A DNA stretch of 64,000 bases, from positions 172,106,394-172,170,393 of the forward strand of contig CP136069.1 of assembly GCA_032622095.1 (NCBI GenBank). Reading direction: 5' to 3'. The notes beneath the pieces are model-generated. The model was not told the origin of the DNA. It did not search any database and worked only from the letters and a program-made list of their open reading frames with translations. Made by a program: the position numbers and the translations under genes. Numbering within the stretch: position 1 is the stretch's first letter; each line of letters begins with the position of its first letter. The stretch comes from Siphonodentalium dalli (taxonomy: Eukaryota; Mollusca; Scaphopoda; Gadilida; Siphonodentaliidae). Below, one piece after another: positions 35,085-46,224 of the stretch.

Positions 35085-35540
35085 TGTTAAAAAATGGGAT
35101 GCTGATTTATTGGTTTGTCCATCCATCTACCGGTAGTCGTCTGTTCATCTGTTCGCTTTTGGATTCCAGATGATAACAGTAGATAGTCTCAACTGAATGG
35201 AATGAAATTTGGTATGTGGGTTTACTAGCACAAAATACAGGTGTGTTCGAATTCATGATCTGCACACCAATTTGTATCAGAGTTAAGTTATGGCCCTTTT
35301 TGTTGGATTTTGCATTAAATTTTCGTTTTCCGGATGATAACTAATAAGTTTGAACTGAAAAGAATGAAATCTGTTATGCGAGTTTAATAGCCAAAATACA
35401 GGTCAAGTTTGAAGTTGGGTTTTGCCCGCCAATTTCCACCTGAGTTATGGGCATTCGTTGGAATTACCACTGGCCTATTATTCCACTCCGTAGCGATGCT
35501 CTTGTCCTTCACTTCCATAAAATATCTTTCATAGTTTATT
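35085..35540 (+). repeat. Partial tandem-core repeat
   Basis: Two diverged units with GTCCATCCATCTACCGG, CAGATGATAACAGTAGA, GAAATTTGGTATGTGGGTTT and GTTATGGCCCTTTTTG. It belongs to the family of 34106-35077. Its 3' end is not identifiable. Confidence 0.55.
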
Positions 35541-35574
35541 ATTTTAACCCTTTACCCAACAGAAGGGCCCTGTG

Positions 35575-35641
35575 CCAATGCATTCTCTTATATATGCGAG
35601 TCGACCATAGGTCGCCTCGCATATATAAGAGAATGCATTGG
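35575..35641. repeat. 67-bp hairpin unit
   Basis: Consensus stem (CCAATGCATTCTCTTATATA / TATATAAGAGAATGCATTGG) without mismatch in the outer 26 bp. The loop is TCGACCATAGGTCGCC. Confidence 0.9.
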
Positions 35642-35721
35642 CTTAACACATTAAAAATTATAAAATTGTTAAAGAATGTAAGAAAAATTGGTAAAAAGTG
35701 TTAAAAAAAGTTTTTTTTAGG

Positions 35722-35788
35722 CCAATGCATTCTCTTATATATGCGAGGCGACCTATGGTCGACTCGCATATATAAGAGAATGCATTGG
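35722..35788. repeat. 67-bp hairpin unit
   Basis: Mirror partner of 35575-35641, identical stem, loop GCGACCTATGGTCGAC. Confidence 0.9.
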
Positions 35789-36073
35789 CACAGGGCATAA
35801 CTGTAACTATCACAATGTGGTCAAGGAGCCGGTTCCAATGATATCCATATTTGTATGGTTCTATTGAGACAGACCAAAGATATTTTAGGCTGTTGAAGCT
35901 TTATTTGGCCGGTTTTGGCCGGTTTGTTGGGTAAAGGGTTAAATGGGCAGACCTCTGTTGATGGTTGGAATTCTTACAAATCAAGTCTCTTCATTGGTTG
36001 GTCAGAAATAGGTAGCACAGCATACATTGTAGATCAATATAAAATTCAGAAATAAAACTACACACCAAATATA

Positions 36074-36630
36074 ACTAGAGGTGTGACTGTCCCAATGGGA
36101 CTACGGATACCCCCCCTGTTTTTAAATACTAAGATGTTTCACATGTCAGTAAACATTTAGTTAAAATAATAAAATAACAGTTCCCATTGCAGGTGTACAA
36201 CCATAACCCTAATCTTAAACCTATTGACCGAAAAATGTAGGAATAAAAGCTCGGACAAAATTATGCATGTTGCAAAAAAAGTTTCTAAGTCGAAAACTCC
36301 ACCAAAAAATGTCGGAACAGACGTCATAATCGCAGGTGCACAAGTTCCCATGGTACTAAATATCTGTGCCATGTTTTAAAAAAATTGACCGAAAAATGTA
36401 GGAATAAAAGCTCGGACAAAAGTATACATGTTGCGAAAAATTTCTAAGTCATAATCGCAGGTGCACAGGTTCCCATGGTGGTTGATGTCTGTGCCAAGTT
36501 TCACGGAAATTGATCAAAAAACGACTGAGAAAAACTCCGGACAAATTTGTGTCCACGGACGGACGGCGGACGGACGGACGGACAAGCTGACTCCAGTATA
36601 CCCCCCCTAACTTCGTTGCGGGGGGGGTAT
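36074..36630 (-). mobile_element. Tandem-core element, minus strand
   Basis: Read on the minus strand it starts ATACCCCCCCCGCAACGAAG, pairs with GGGGGGGTATACTGG, and contains a GTCCGTCCGTCCG tract. It ends at the hairpin TCCCATTGGGA followed by CAGTCACACCTCTAG. The body has two units with AGCTTTTATTCCTACATTTT. The ends relate it to 10846-11443. Confidence 0.6.
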
Positions 36631-36659
36631 AAATATCAAAAGTCACACTCAGGCCATTT

Positions 36660-36985
36660 TATGGTTTACAGACAGGCCCGAGAAAAAGGTGCCTGTCATT
36701 TGCAGAATGAAGTCCCTGGAGGGTGAATTTAGTGAAGCTATTCCGCATAGCATACTAGCATCACTAAATTAACCCTCAGGGGACATCATTTTGCTTAGGC
36801 CTCATCTTCTCTGGAAATTATTCTTTATTATAAAATTTCATATAAAAACTTCTTCACAGATTACATACTCCCAATGGGTGTACATCACAATAGTCGCCTC
36901 AATCTGAGACTGTCTCCCATAGAATATGAGGCCATGCAGAATGAGGTCCCAAGAAGGTGAAATTTGGTGATGCTAGATATTATAT
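36660..36985. repeat. Relics of the GCAGAATGAGGT hAT-like family
   Basis: One fairly complete arm (36690-36795) with TTTGCAGAATGAAGTCCC, GGTGAATTTAGTGA and ATACTAGCATCACTAAAT, and a second piece at 36935-36985 (GCAGAATGAGGTCCC). The two are separated by unrelated DNA containing GAGGCC. Confidence 0.6.
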
Positions 36986-37019
36986 AAAACTATTTCTGAC
37001 TAATTGGGATTAGTCTAAT

Positions 37020-37665
37020 GTGCTATATAGCAACAAAAAACCCAATGCCGCATAACCCGGGATAGTAATAGGGGCTGCTCTAGAGGTTTGCTACGTTCAA
37101 TGACTAAACAAGTTGGTCAGATTCATTAGAATTGTTTGTTGATAATAAACAACAAAAATTTTATATATATATCAAAGTTGACATAACCAAAATATATAGT
37201 CATGAAGGTGGTGGGCAAAAAATCGCCATCATCCACTTAAGCAAAAATAAAATTATCAATATATAAAATTATCAATATATATTGACATAACATAAAATTA
37301 TCAATATATAATGACATAACAATCATAATATGTAATGGAAAACAAGTTTCAAAATTCTCCCCGGGCCTCGTGGGGTGAGCAGTGATAGACAAAGGAGATA
37401 GACTTAAAGGGTGGGTGGGTTGGGTGTAAATAAAATATTATACATTTTTTATTACTAAAGTGTTGTGATGCCAGATTTTCACTACTCTGGGAAAGATTGA
37501 AATGGCGTCTTCAAAGATTTTTGTGCGCATGCAGAAATTGGAAATCTACACCTCGTGTTCCAATACCGTTATACCCAAAAGTAATAGTTTATTTGACTAC
37601 AAAAGAAACATATTGCTCGAAAATAACTGCGATTATTTTTCGTAATCGTGTATTTCAGACTGTAA
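37020..37665 (+). mobile_element. ~645-bp insertion with a long target duplication
   Basis: In copy A (27640-27660) the sequence is continuous. Here TAATTGGGATTAGTCTA occurs at about 37002 and, as TAATTGGGATTAATCTA, at about 37663, with new DNA between. A 17-bp duplication is typical of LINE-mediated insertion. The inserted DNA contains AT-rich ATAAAATTATCAATATATA repeats and a short frame from ATG 37502 (MASSKIFVRMQKLEIYTSC) that I cannot assign. Confidence 0.6.
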
Positions 37666-38882
37666 TTGGGATTAATCTACCAGATATTCCTTATTCACTA
37701 ACCAGAGTGAGCCTTTCTGAACAATTTCAGTACCAGCATACTTAGCTAATATTTTAACAAACTCCCCAATATATGTTGACTGAGCATTAATGTTCATAGG
37801 AGGCCTTTCACGTCTATTACAGACTCGATCATTTCACCATTACGTTTCAAATGTATCGTACATTCAATTTAAGAATTTTTTGTCTCCTTACTTTTAAAGT
37901 GATGTGAAACACTCCGGATCAAATATTAATGGAGAATAATCTTTCTCAAAGTATTTATTTTTCCAAATATTATATCCAAATTGACAACCCACACCATCTT
38001 TCGAATATATAAATTAAATGCAATGACTCTCGATGGTGAAATCAATTCGTTAGTTTGTCATTGATAGTTCCATCCTGAATAGAGTAGTAAAAATGAGCGA
38101 AGGGAGTTAACTTACAACTCAATATGTTTTCAAGGATTTAATTTTGGCCTATTATGTAACTACGTACACATCTTGCACCACATAAAGAATTAACCTGAAA
38201 AGCATACAATATTGATAACAATATATAACAAGATATATCATACTCACAAGCCGCCTATTGCAGGATCACTATTACTGTATACATGAAACTTGTAAGTATT
38301 ACAGCCCTGTATATCCAATTACAATTCCCCGTATTCCTAAAAACTACAATGCAATTAAATGTATCAATAATTGTTTATATACTGAAGAATAGTGTATTCT
38401 AATACAAACATATTACTCTATCTAACTATGGGGTGGGAGGGTGGGTTGTGATTATCCCGATGTCCTTGGCGGTTGAAACAGAAATGATCGCGTACACAAT
38501 TTTACCGTCATGCGGTATGTGTCCAATCAGCTGCCTGGTCGCGACATATCGATGAATGAATGGATAAACATTCAAACAATATTAAGGTCATCCCTAACAA
38601 ACACAATTAGGTGTGAATTGCTATCCGTACATTCCAGTATAATATGACCATAAGGGAAACCCAATGATGTTTTAATGTTTGTTTTCCCCCCACACTATGT
38701 AAAGACTACCAGTATGTTTTTGGCCACCGGCGGCAACATCCCACACTCAGCCATTTTGACAGTGTCGTAACACCGCCAAAATGTACATATTAACAATTGA
38801 GTGCAGTTCAGATGATGTTTTCCACAATGTTTTTTGAATATGACATGTCATACTAAAATCCATTGTTTTCACATGAGCTGCT
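37663..38882. repeat. Long dispersed duplicate, copy B
   Basis: Bases 37663-38075 and 38793-38882 match copy A (27650-28388). About 715 bp (38076-38792) are inserted between the matching parts and are absent from copy A. Copy B in turn lacks the 28105-28340 segment of copy A, including its palindrome. Confidence 0.7.
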
Positions 38883-38964
38883 CATAAATATGTTAACTTC
38901 TGATAGTGCCATTTGTGCATGTTTTTCTTTGCCATCAGCAGTGAAATCTATGCCCATTTTAGCC

Positions 38965-40071
38965 GGTGTCAGACCGATTCTCCGAAGACCTATTACTACG
39001 AAGGCCCACAACTCCGAAGACCCGATTCTCCGACGGCCCACAACTCCGAAGACCCGATTCTCCGACGGCCCATAACTCCGAAGGGCCGATTCTCCGAAGA
39101 CCTATAACTCCGAAGACCTATAACTCCGAAGGCCCGATTCTCAGACGGCCCATAACTCCGAAGGTCCGATTCTCCGAAGATTTTGTTTTATCGGGGTATT
39201 ATCATTTACTAAATAGTGTACAGTCCAGTGGCGAAGCCAAGGGGTCCCAAAATTCCTACTGCCCCCATTAAACCTCTACTTGCTATTTCAGACAATATGG
39301 GCCCCTACCAAAACATGTCCAATGTCATGTAAACGCCCGGAAATCGTTCATGGGGCATCAAAATATTCAAACTTTTCCTACCGCCCCCACCTAAATGGGA
39401 ATCCTGACCCGCCACTCACTATACACCAGATACTATAACGTTACGTTGGCCCATGAGATGCCAGAGTAAAATGTACAGGGGTGAACGGGGAAGAACTTGT
39501 CCTTTTTCATATATAAAATGAACTTGATTGCATCAAATCACCCCAATGCAGTCGTATGTGCACAGTTTAATCATATTAAATGTATTAAGACGTACATTGT
39601 GGCAAAATAATTGTATTTCTTACATAAATTCTGTGGAAAATTAAGGCTTGTCGCACACTACTGATGGTGTAGGTATCACCTTATTATAATACATAGTTAA
39701 CGTTTCCAATATATGAGGGCCCCTTCCCCCCTTTTCGTACACCGGATTCCACCCATCTTGGACCCGTACGCCGGATTCCAGACGTCAATTTGAAGCTGGA
39801 CGAATGCATGGGAGGGGTCGCCACAATCGTTGGTCCGGGGGCTCCCCTGGGCAGGAACACTGCGAGTATTTTAATGTCTAGGAGGGATTTCCGGACGTTT
39901 ACATGACATTTTTTGGGGGGGGGGGGGGGGCGGTCTTCCCTAGGGCCCCATTGACTCCGCCACTGGACTGTAAACTATTTAATAAGCGATAAAACATGAT
40001 CTTCGGAGAATCGGACCTTCGGAGAATCGGACCTTCGGAGTTATGGGTCTTCGGAGAATCGCTACGTAACC
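38965..40071. mobile_element. 1.1-kb foldback-like element with 8-bp duplication
   Basis: TTTTAGCC flanks both sides (38957-38964, 40072-40079). The ends, GGTGTCAGACCGATTCTCC and the complement GGTTACGTAGCGATTCTCC, lead into short direct repeats of the form CGATTCTCCGAAGACC / CATAACTCCGAAGGCC, many on the left and few on the right. Inner inverted sequence follows, with AAATAGTGTACAGTCCAGTG against CACTGGACTGTAAACTATTT. This is a second, smaller instance of the architecture seen at 1427-9776. No transposase frame. Confidence 0.8.
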
Positions 40072-40149
40072 TTTTAGCCATTGGCCCTCTATCAAATAGA
40101 TACAATTGTAAGATCTAGAATACTTTGGGAAGATGTAATCTAAAGTAAT

Positions 40150-40571
40150 TAGAATATTTGATTACAAATACAAAACTTTGGCTCCTAGAATTCTTGATTA
40201 CAAATACAATACAAATACTTCAAAAAGTACAGAATACGATTACACCATCCCTGGGGCTTTGTGGCTGTATGCCATCGCAATGAATAAGATCGGACATATT
40301 CATTGGGCTAGCATTGTGGCGGTATACATCCACTTTGCCCGGATATATTACATATATTGATAGTTATTTACATATTTACTAGCATGTTTGTATATATGTA
40401 CATGTATTTGTGCAATCATGTCTGTGCACCGTTTTATTGTTGAACCAGTTATTATGTTTGTTGGCAATAAATATGCCCAAAATGGAACCTGGTGTTGAGT
40501 GAGTTCTGTCCCCTTCTCCAGGAAACAACGTAAATACAATACAAGTACAGAATACGATTACACCATCCCTG
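40150..40571 (+). repeat. Direct repeat of a CGATTACACCATCCCTG end around a 280-bp segment
   Basis: GTACAGAATACGATTACACC-ATCCCTG occurs at about 40227-40254 and 40544-40571 in the same orientation, each preceded by ACAATACAA. This resembles the end of a hAT-like element (complement starts CAGGGATGG). The segment between contains GGCAATAAATATGCCC and could be a retroelement end or a solo repeat. I cannot decide. Confidence 0.45.
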
Positions 40572-40699
40572 TTAAATAAAGCATGCTACATTCCTCCAGT
40601 TGGCATAATAGTGCCTGTGTACTAACTTACCTGTTTTACACACCCAAACAAGTCCATAATATATCTTTGAAAATAATTATCCGTAAGCCAACAAATTAA

Positions 40700-40991
40700 A
40701 CTAGGTGTGACTGTCCCAATGGGACTAAGGATACCCCCCCCATGTTTTTAAAATACTAAGATGTTTCACATGTCAGTAAACATTTAGTTAAAATAATAAA
40801 ATAACAGTTCCCATTGCAGGTGCACAAACCTAACCGTAATCTTAAACCTATTGACCGAAAAATGTAGGAATAAAAGCTCGGACAAAATTATGCAATTTGC
40901 AAAAATGTTCTAAGTCGAAAAAGGGGAATAACTCCACAAAAAAGTCTGACAGACATCATAATCGCAGGTGCACTTCGTTGCGGGGGGTATA
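40700..40991 (-). mobile_element. Short tandem-core element, minus strand
   Basis: Closely related to 36074-36630, from CTAGGTGTGACTGTCCCAAT to GGGGGGTATAAAA, with an internal deletion that removes the GTCC tract. Confidence 0.65.
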
Positions 40992-41412
40992 AAAAAGTTG
41001 CACTTAGAAACACTGTACTGTACTTTATTACATATCTATCTATATATACCACATGATTGCATACTTACCTATGTGAGTGGTAATTTTCAATACCAGAACA
41101 TGTGCTAATCTGTGTCAGACTATTTTATTGAGCAGTTAGACTGGTTCGCGATGTTACTACTTTTAGCAACATAATAATTTCAATTAAATTAATATCTGGG
41201 GAAAACCCGAAGGCCAAAGAAATGCGGCAGGTTAAAAACTAAATCACGCACTCCTGAACAAATAGTTAATAAAAAATGCAATGTAACTCTATGCCAAATA
41301 ATAGTGATCGTTGGAATTTCTCTCTAAAATTATTAATCGTGTTGACACTATTATTAGGCGACTTGAGAGTACCAGAGTACTTCAAAATATACTATGTTTG
41401 CATAGCACAAAA
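40992..41412. other. Mostly unassigned; half MITE at ~41300-41372
   Basis: Apart from the diverged relative of 18602-18739 at 41300-41372, nothing is recognisable. Confidence 0.45.
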
Positions 41413-41580
41413 TTTAAAGGTGCTCAATCTGATCAGACACTCCTAAATTACTATATCTTTGGCTTCGGGGGGTAAAAAATATGATTCGAGTCGAGGAACC
41501 CACCCATCAAAGCTCAGAGTGATTAGATATCGATGTTTGAAGTTTGCTGTTTCTATTACTTGATTTTAGAGTTATCCTTC
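41413..41580. repeat. One arm of the 454-bp TTAA palindrome family
   Basis: AGGTGCTCAATCTGATCAGA to TTTTAGAGTTATCC matches the left arm of 34540-34993 (CTTTGGCTTCGGGGG, GATTCGAGTCGAGGAACCCA). It is preceded by TTTAA. The other arm is missing. Confidence 0.75.
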
Positions 41581-41597
41581 TGACAACTGCAATTTGT

Positions 41598-41701
41598 AAT
41601 ATATAAGAGAATGCATTGGCCTAACAATAATTAATTTGATCTTTTAAACCAGTGCATTCTCTTATATATGGGAGACTCGCATATATAAGAGAATGCACTG
41701 G
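41598..41701. repeat. Half hairpin plus 53-bp hairpin unit
   Basis: A right half-stem (TATATAAGAGAATGCATTGG) at 41600-41619 is followed by GCCTAACAATAATT and a complete short unit at 41649-41701 with CCAGTGCATTCTCTTATATA. It is the inverted counterpart of 29597-29743. Confidence 0.8.
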
Positions 41702-41739
41702 CACAGGATATTTAATGCTTCACCAGCTCAACTCCCATC

Positions 41740-42140
41740 ATGAAAGGGTTAATGATATCTTGATAACTCACAAATCCCAATAAATTATTCTCTTTAGCCA
41801 CCAGCTGATGATGCGTCTCTTGGTTATATCTCTTATTGTGTGAACATGTGCTATATAGGGAATACACCCATAGTCACCGAGTGTACCCAAATTTTCACCA
41901 CAAGTGGCATTGTGGTTTTAATCACAAGCCTTTTGGCGAAGTGGTTAAAACCACAATATCATGAGTGGTGAATTTTTTTTACACTCAGTTACTATGGGTG
42001 TATTTTGTTTATGCCATAATTATTATTGTGCCATCTATGGTGTTTTCTGCATTCGTGTTTTTCGCTTTCGAATGAGTGAATCATGAATAAAATTTACTTG
42101 AATATTTTCATACCAAAATGATATGATTAGAAAGGTACAT
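41740..42140. repeat. Dispersed repeat, inverted copy of 29165-29590
   Basis: Complement of the 29-kb copy, with the same internal foldback of ACACCCATAGT and ACTATGGGTGTATTTT. A TGAAAGGGTTAA end at 41741-41752 gives a TTAA-type border between it and the hairpin unit. Confidence 0.75.
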
Positions 42141-42282
42141 GTACTTATTGGTGTGGTCTAATATAGGTAGCAAATTGATGGTTCATTTACAACAATATCT
42201 AGATTATATTCGAAAACTATTTTTGTGCAATTTATTTTTGTATGATTGTTTTTATCTGAGTTATTGCCCTTAGTTGTCTATT

Positions 42283-43045
42283 TTTATGTGTACCCATACA
42301 CATAGTGTCGACGTCCGGATTGACCACTCGTCGTTTGTCCGTCTGTCTGTAGACACTTTACGCAAACATTTTCTATCCGATCGGAACCAAATGTTGTGTA
42401 TGGGTTTGTCAGGACAAAATACAGATCGAGTTCGAACAGAGTTATGGCCTTTTTTCGACTTAGAATTCACGAATTATGAGCAAAACATTTTTTATCTGAT
42501 TGAAACCATTATTGGATCGGATTATTTTTAATGGAGTTAATGGCCCTTTGACATAGAATTCACACATGCTTCGATAAATCAACCATTTTTCATCTGATAG
42601 GAACCAAATTTGGTATGTGAGTTTCTCAACTCAAAATACAGATAGAGTTTGAATATGGGTTAGATCCAATTTGTTATACCAGAGTTATGGCCCTTTTTCA
42701 ACTAAGAATTGAACAGATTTAAGGTTTAATAATAACCCAAGTAGCTTACTATTAATTACCAGTAATCCAAGCTTAACTGCAATAAAGAGACCAGGGATAA
42801 TGTTATCTTAGAGTTAATTTAGCCACATATACTACATAGCAGTGAAGCTGTAACCATTCATGATCCAGCGGACTCTCCCATTCAGTTCTAAATTTTTTAA
42901 TTGGAATAGTCTATTGTTCATTTGTAGGGATGTTCTCATTATATTATTCAATTAATCAGTTTTAGATTCCAAGCTGAAAATAGTTAATCACTATCGCTAA
43001 GGTATGGGTTAAACATCTGCCGATCGTGATCGGCCTCTCGTTTAG
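42283..43045 (+). mobile_element. Tandem-core element, complete short copy
   Basis: Begins GTGTACCCATACACATAGTG and GTCCGGATTGACCACTCGTC, contains about three GTTATGGCC units, and ends GCCGATCGTGATCGGC followed by CTCTCG. These are the same ends as 10351-12945. A 30-bp direct repeat, TTACAACAATATCTAGATTA, lies just outside on both sides (42187 and 43121). Confidence 0.65.
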
Positions 43046-43166
43046 CAATTTTTAGACCATTAGCATGATAACTTGAATGTTCGTACACTGATTGCATTCA
43101 GGTTTGGTATGTGGATCGTTTACAACAATATCTAGATTATTTTCGAAAATCTGATTTAACCGATTA

Positions 43167-44085
43167 TTTTCACTACCGTTCAACTTGCCGCCTTTTCACT
43201 ACCGTTCAACTTGCCGCCTTTTCACTACCGTTCAACTTGCCGCCTTTTCACTACCGTTCAACTTGCCGCCTTTTCACTACCGTTCAACTTGCCGCCTTTT
43301 CACTACCGTTCAACTTGCCGCCTTTTCACTACCGTTCAACTTGCCGCCTTTTCACTACCGTTCAACTTGCCGCCTTTTCACTACCGTTCAACTTGCCGCC
43401 TTTTCACTACCGTTCAACTTGCCGCCTTTTCACTACCGTTCAACTTGCCGCCTTTTCACTACCGTTCAACTTGCCGCCTTTTCACTACCGTTCAACTTGC
43501 CGCCTTTTCACTACCGTTCAACTTGCCGCCTTTTCACTACCGTTCAACTTGCCGCCTTTTCACTACCGTTCAACTTGCCGCCTTTTCACTACCGTTCAAC
43601 TTGCCGCCTTTTCACTACCGTTCAACTTGCCGCCTTTTCACTACCGTTCAACTTGCCGCCTTTTCACTACCGTTCAACTTGCCGCCTTTTCACTACCGTT
43701 CAACTTGCCGCCTTTTCACTACCGTTCAACTTGCCGCCTTTTCACTACCGTTCAACTTGCCGCCTTTTCACTACCGTTCAACTTGCCGCCTTTTCACTAC
43801 CGTTCAACTTGCCGCCTTTTCACTACCGTTCAACTTGCCGCCTTTTCACTACCGTTCAACTTGCCGCCTTTTCACTACCGTTCAACTTGCCGCCTTTTCA
43901 CTACCGTTCAACTTGCCGCCTTTTCACTACCGTTCAACTTGCCGCCTTTTCACTACCGTTCAACTTGCCGCCTTTTCACTACCGTTCAACTTGCCGCCTT
44001 TTCACTACCGTTCAACTTGCCGCCTTTTCACTACGTTCAACTTGCCGCCTTTTCACTACGTTCAACTTGCCGCCTTTTCACTACG
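43167..44085 (+). repeat. 26-bp minisatellite, 33 apparently identical copies
   Basis: The unit TTTTCACTACCGTTCAACTT-GCCGCC repeats from 43167 to 44024, exactly 33 x 26 bp with no substitution that I can see. Two 25-bp copies lacking one C (44025-44074) and a partial copy follow. Because 26 is not a multiple of three and the unit has no stop in any plus frame, three overlapping open frames of over 310 codons result. I regard these as artefacts. The homogeneity implies recent expansion. Confidence 0.95.
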
Positions 44086-45636
44086 TTTCTGTGTTTGTTA
44101 TCCTTTTGAGTGCCCATCTTTTCCTTGTGCCATACTTAAGATTCTGCAAAAAGCATATATGATATAACACTTTTTAATATGGTTAAACTAGGAGTAAAGT
44201 ATAAATGCTCTTTACATATGACTAAACTACATGTTCTCGGGTCAACAATGGGATTATGTAGATATGACTTATATTATATGTTAATTGACAAATCACTTTA
44301 CATGTCGCCAAATTATTGAGTTCTACATATACGCTTGTCTACAGTAGGTTTATGTATATATTATGATGTATTTATGTATGTATATTATGTGTCATTAATT
44401 GACAAATCACATATAAACGCTCTTTACTGCAATATCAAGCGATTCAGACCATTTTCAGGCATTACGCAGGATTTATACCTATTTTCTAACTGGCACACAG
44501 GTTTTATATGCACGATTTAATGCTGGGTATGCAGTTTCTACAGCCCAAAATTTTTGACTATTTCACAGCCCAAATAACCATTTCACTATGGTGAACCATT
44601 CACTACAGCGAACCAGTCACTACGGCAAGCCAGTCACCACGGGGAACCAGTTACTACAGTGACAATACGTGATAAGTCAGTAATAATACTGTGATACACT
44701 CATGTACATACTAAGATTGTTTCATATAATGTCTATCCTTGCTCATCATTTTCATAGCATTAAATCTGTTATACAGAGGAAATAAAGCACTAATGCTGCG
44801 TTTATTGTTGGGAGTTTAAATTATTGCATTAGTAAATCGATTCACAGTGTGTAACGCCAAATAGACAAGAGAGACAAGCTACTCACAATGCCAACAAACA
44901 TAAGTAAACGTATGATCAAAGTATGTAATATGTCAGACACCATTCACAAGTGGTGACGCACACATGTTGCAATGTAGTATGTCATGTGGGGACTGACCAT
45001 AATGTTGGCAGCGGAGTAGGAAATTTCCTATCTTATATTGAATTTTCACACACTGTAGTTTTCGTTGGCTATTATATAGTATTCTTCGTGATCTTTGGGT
45101 CATTATATACACATAGCCAATGTGCGCAGAGAAGTCTGCACATTGTTTCTGCTTCAGTCTGCCTGCTTTATATGGACCCGTGTTTCTTAATGCAATTTCA
45201 TTGCCTATATCTTATGATGTATCAGGGCTCTTTTATTGACAAATCATATATATATAAACGCTCTTTACCCTATATGGTTAAACTATTAATTTCTGCATAC
45301 ACTCTGGTCTACTGTGGGTTTATGATATATTAATATGCCATTAATCGACATTAAGTCACGCATAAACACTTTACATAGGGCTCAGCTATTGATTTCTGCA
45401 GACGCTTGGGTCTACAGTGGTCTATGTAGATGCGACGTATATATTATAGGTCATTAATTGAAAAATCATGTATATATGCTCTGCCATATCAAGCTATTAG
45501 CGATGATGGTCAATCACTTTTTTTATATCCTCCCCATACAATATTCGTAAATGACAGCAATAGTGGTTTCTGTTGAAGGATTATCAAGCGCCATTTCTGC
45601 CCAATGTCCCCTCCCTTGTTGGTGTTGCGACGTATA

Positions 45637-45840
45637 CAGTAATGCCTTAATTAATTGACTCCTTTAACCACAGCAGAATTATGGGTAACTTTTCAGGATT
45701 TAGTCGGAAATATGGCTTGTTGCCATTCATCGGAAAGCTCTCGGGAGCTGAATGGCAACAAGCCATATTTCCGACTAAATCCTGAAAAGTTACCCATAAT
45801 TCTACTTTGGTTAAGAGGTTGATTACTTAGGGCATTACTG
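45637..45840. mobile_element. 204-bp mariner-like foldback MITE
   Basis: CAGTAATGCCTTAATTAATT and its complement end the element. The arms pair along their length to a centre near GCTCTCGGGAGC. Flanks are TA (45635-45636, 45841-45842). The corresponding point of the right palindrome arm (near 48318) lacks the insertion, so the empty site is visible in this window. Confidence 0.85.
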
Positions 45841-46224
45841 TATATCTATCATTAATTAGCGATTCACAAATAAATGCTCTTTACTGTATGGCTCAACTAT
45901 ATGGGAAAATTTATATCATGTTTTCTGCTAAAAGTAAAATATAAATGACGATACACGTCAGTTGTTGGAATTTGTTGTATGTATACCTAATAATTATTTT
46001 AAAGATATTTGAAAATGTTATGTTTCTTATGCACCCAATAAAAAATAATCTTTTTCAGTGCTATTTAGTCTACAACCGGGAAATTTAAATAGTGCCATTT
46101 CGCAAAATGTCACGATGCGTAATGACCCATTTTAGAGAGACATATTAGATAACGTGAATATATATACTATTTTTAAACTAAATTATTCGTTTGGACACAT
46201 AATCAGAAATTGCACCTGAAATTA

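Larger units (their letters stand above)
35548..35938. mobile_element. 391-bp TTAA-flanked double-hairpin element
   Basis: CCCTTTACCCAACA and TGTTGGGTAAAGGG are inverted ends flanked by TTAA (35544-35547, 35939-35942), a piggyBac-like signature. Two full 67-bp hairpins sit inside (35575-35641, 35722-35788) separated by an AT-rich 80-bp spacer. The outward edges are CCCTGTG and CACAGGG. The ends differ from those of 24641-24867 (CCCTTTGAGTGCC) and 27165-27619 (TGACCCGCC). Confidence 0.85.

Noticed and set aside
37502-37650. Short frame starting MASSKIFVRM inside the 645-bp insertion
   Set aside because: The start looks reasonable, but the frame is under 50 codons with no domain. It lies in an inserted repeat and cannot be supported as a gene.
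43111-44167. Three overlapping plus-strand open frames of 318-332 codons
   Set aside because: They are products of a stop-free 26-bp tandem repeat read in three frames. The array is homogeneous, and there is no start context, domain or flanking coding signal.
44950-45333. 127-codon hydrophobic frame in the left palindrome arm
   Set aside because: The complementary frame in the right arm is broken by indels, and the composition is that of surrounding AT-rich DNA. There is no domain.
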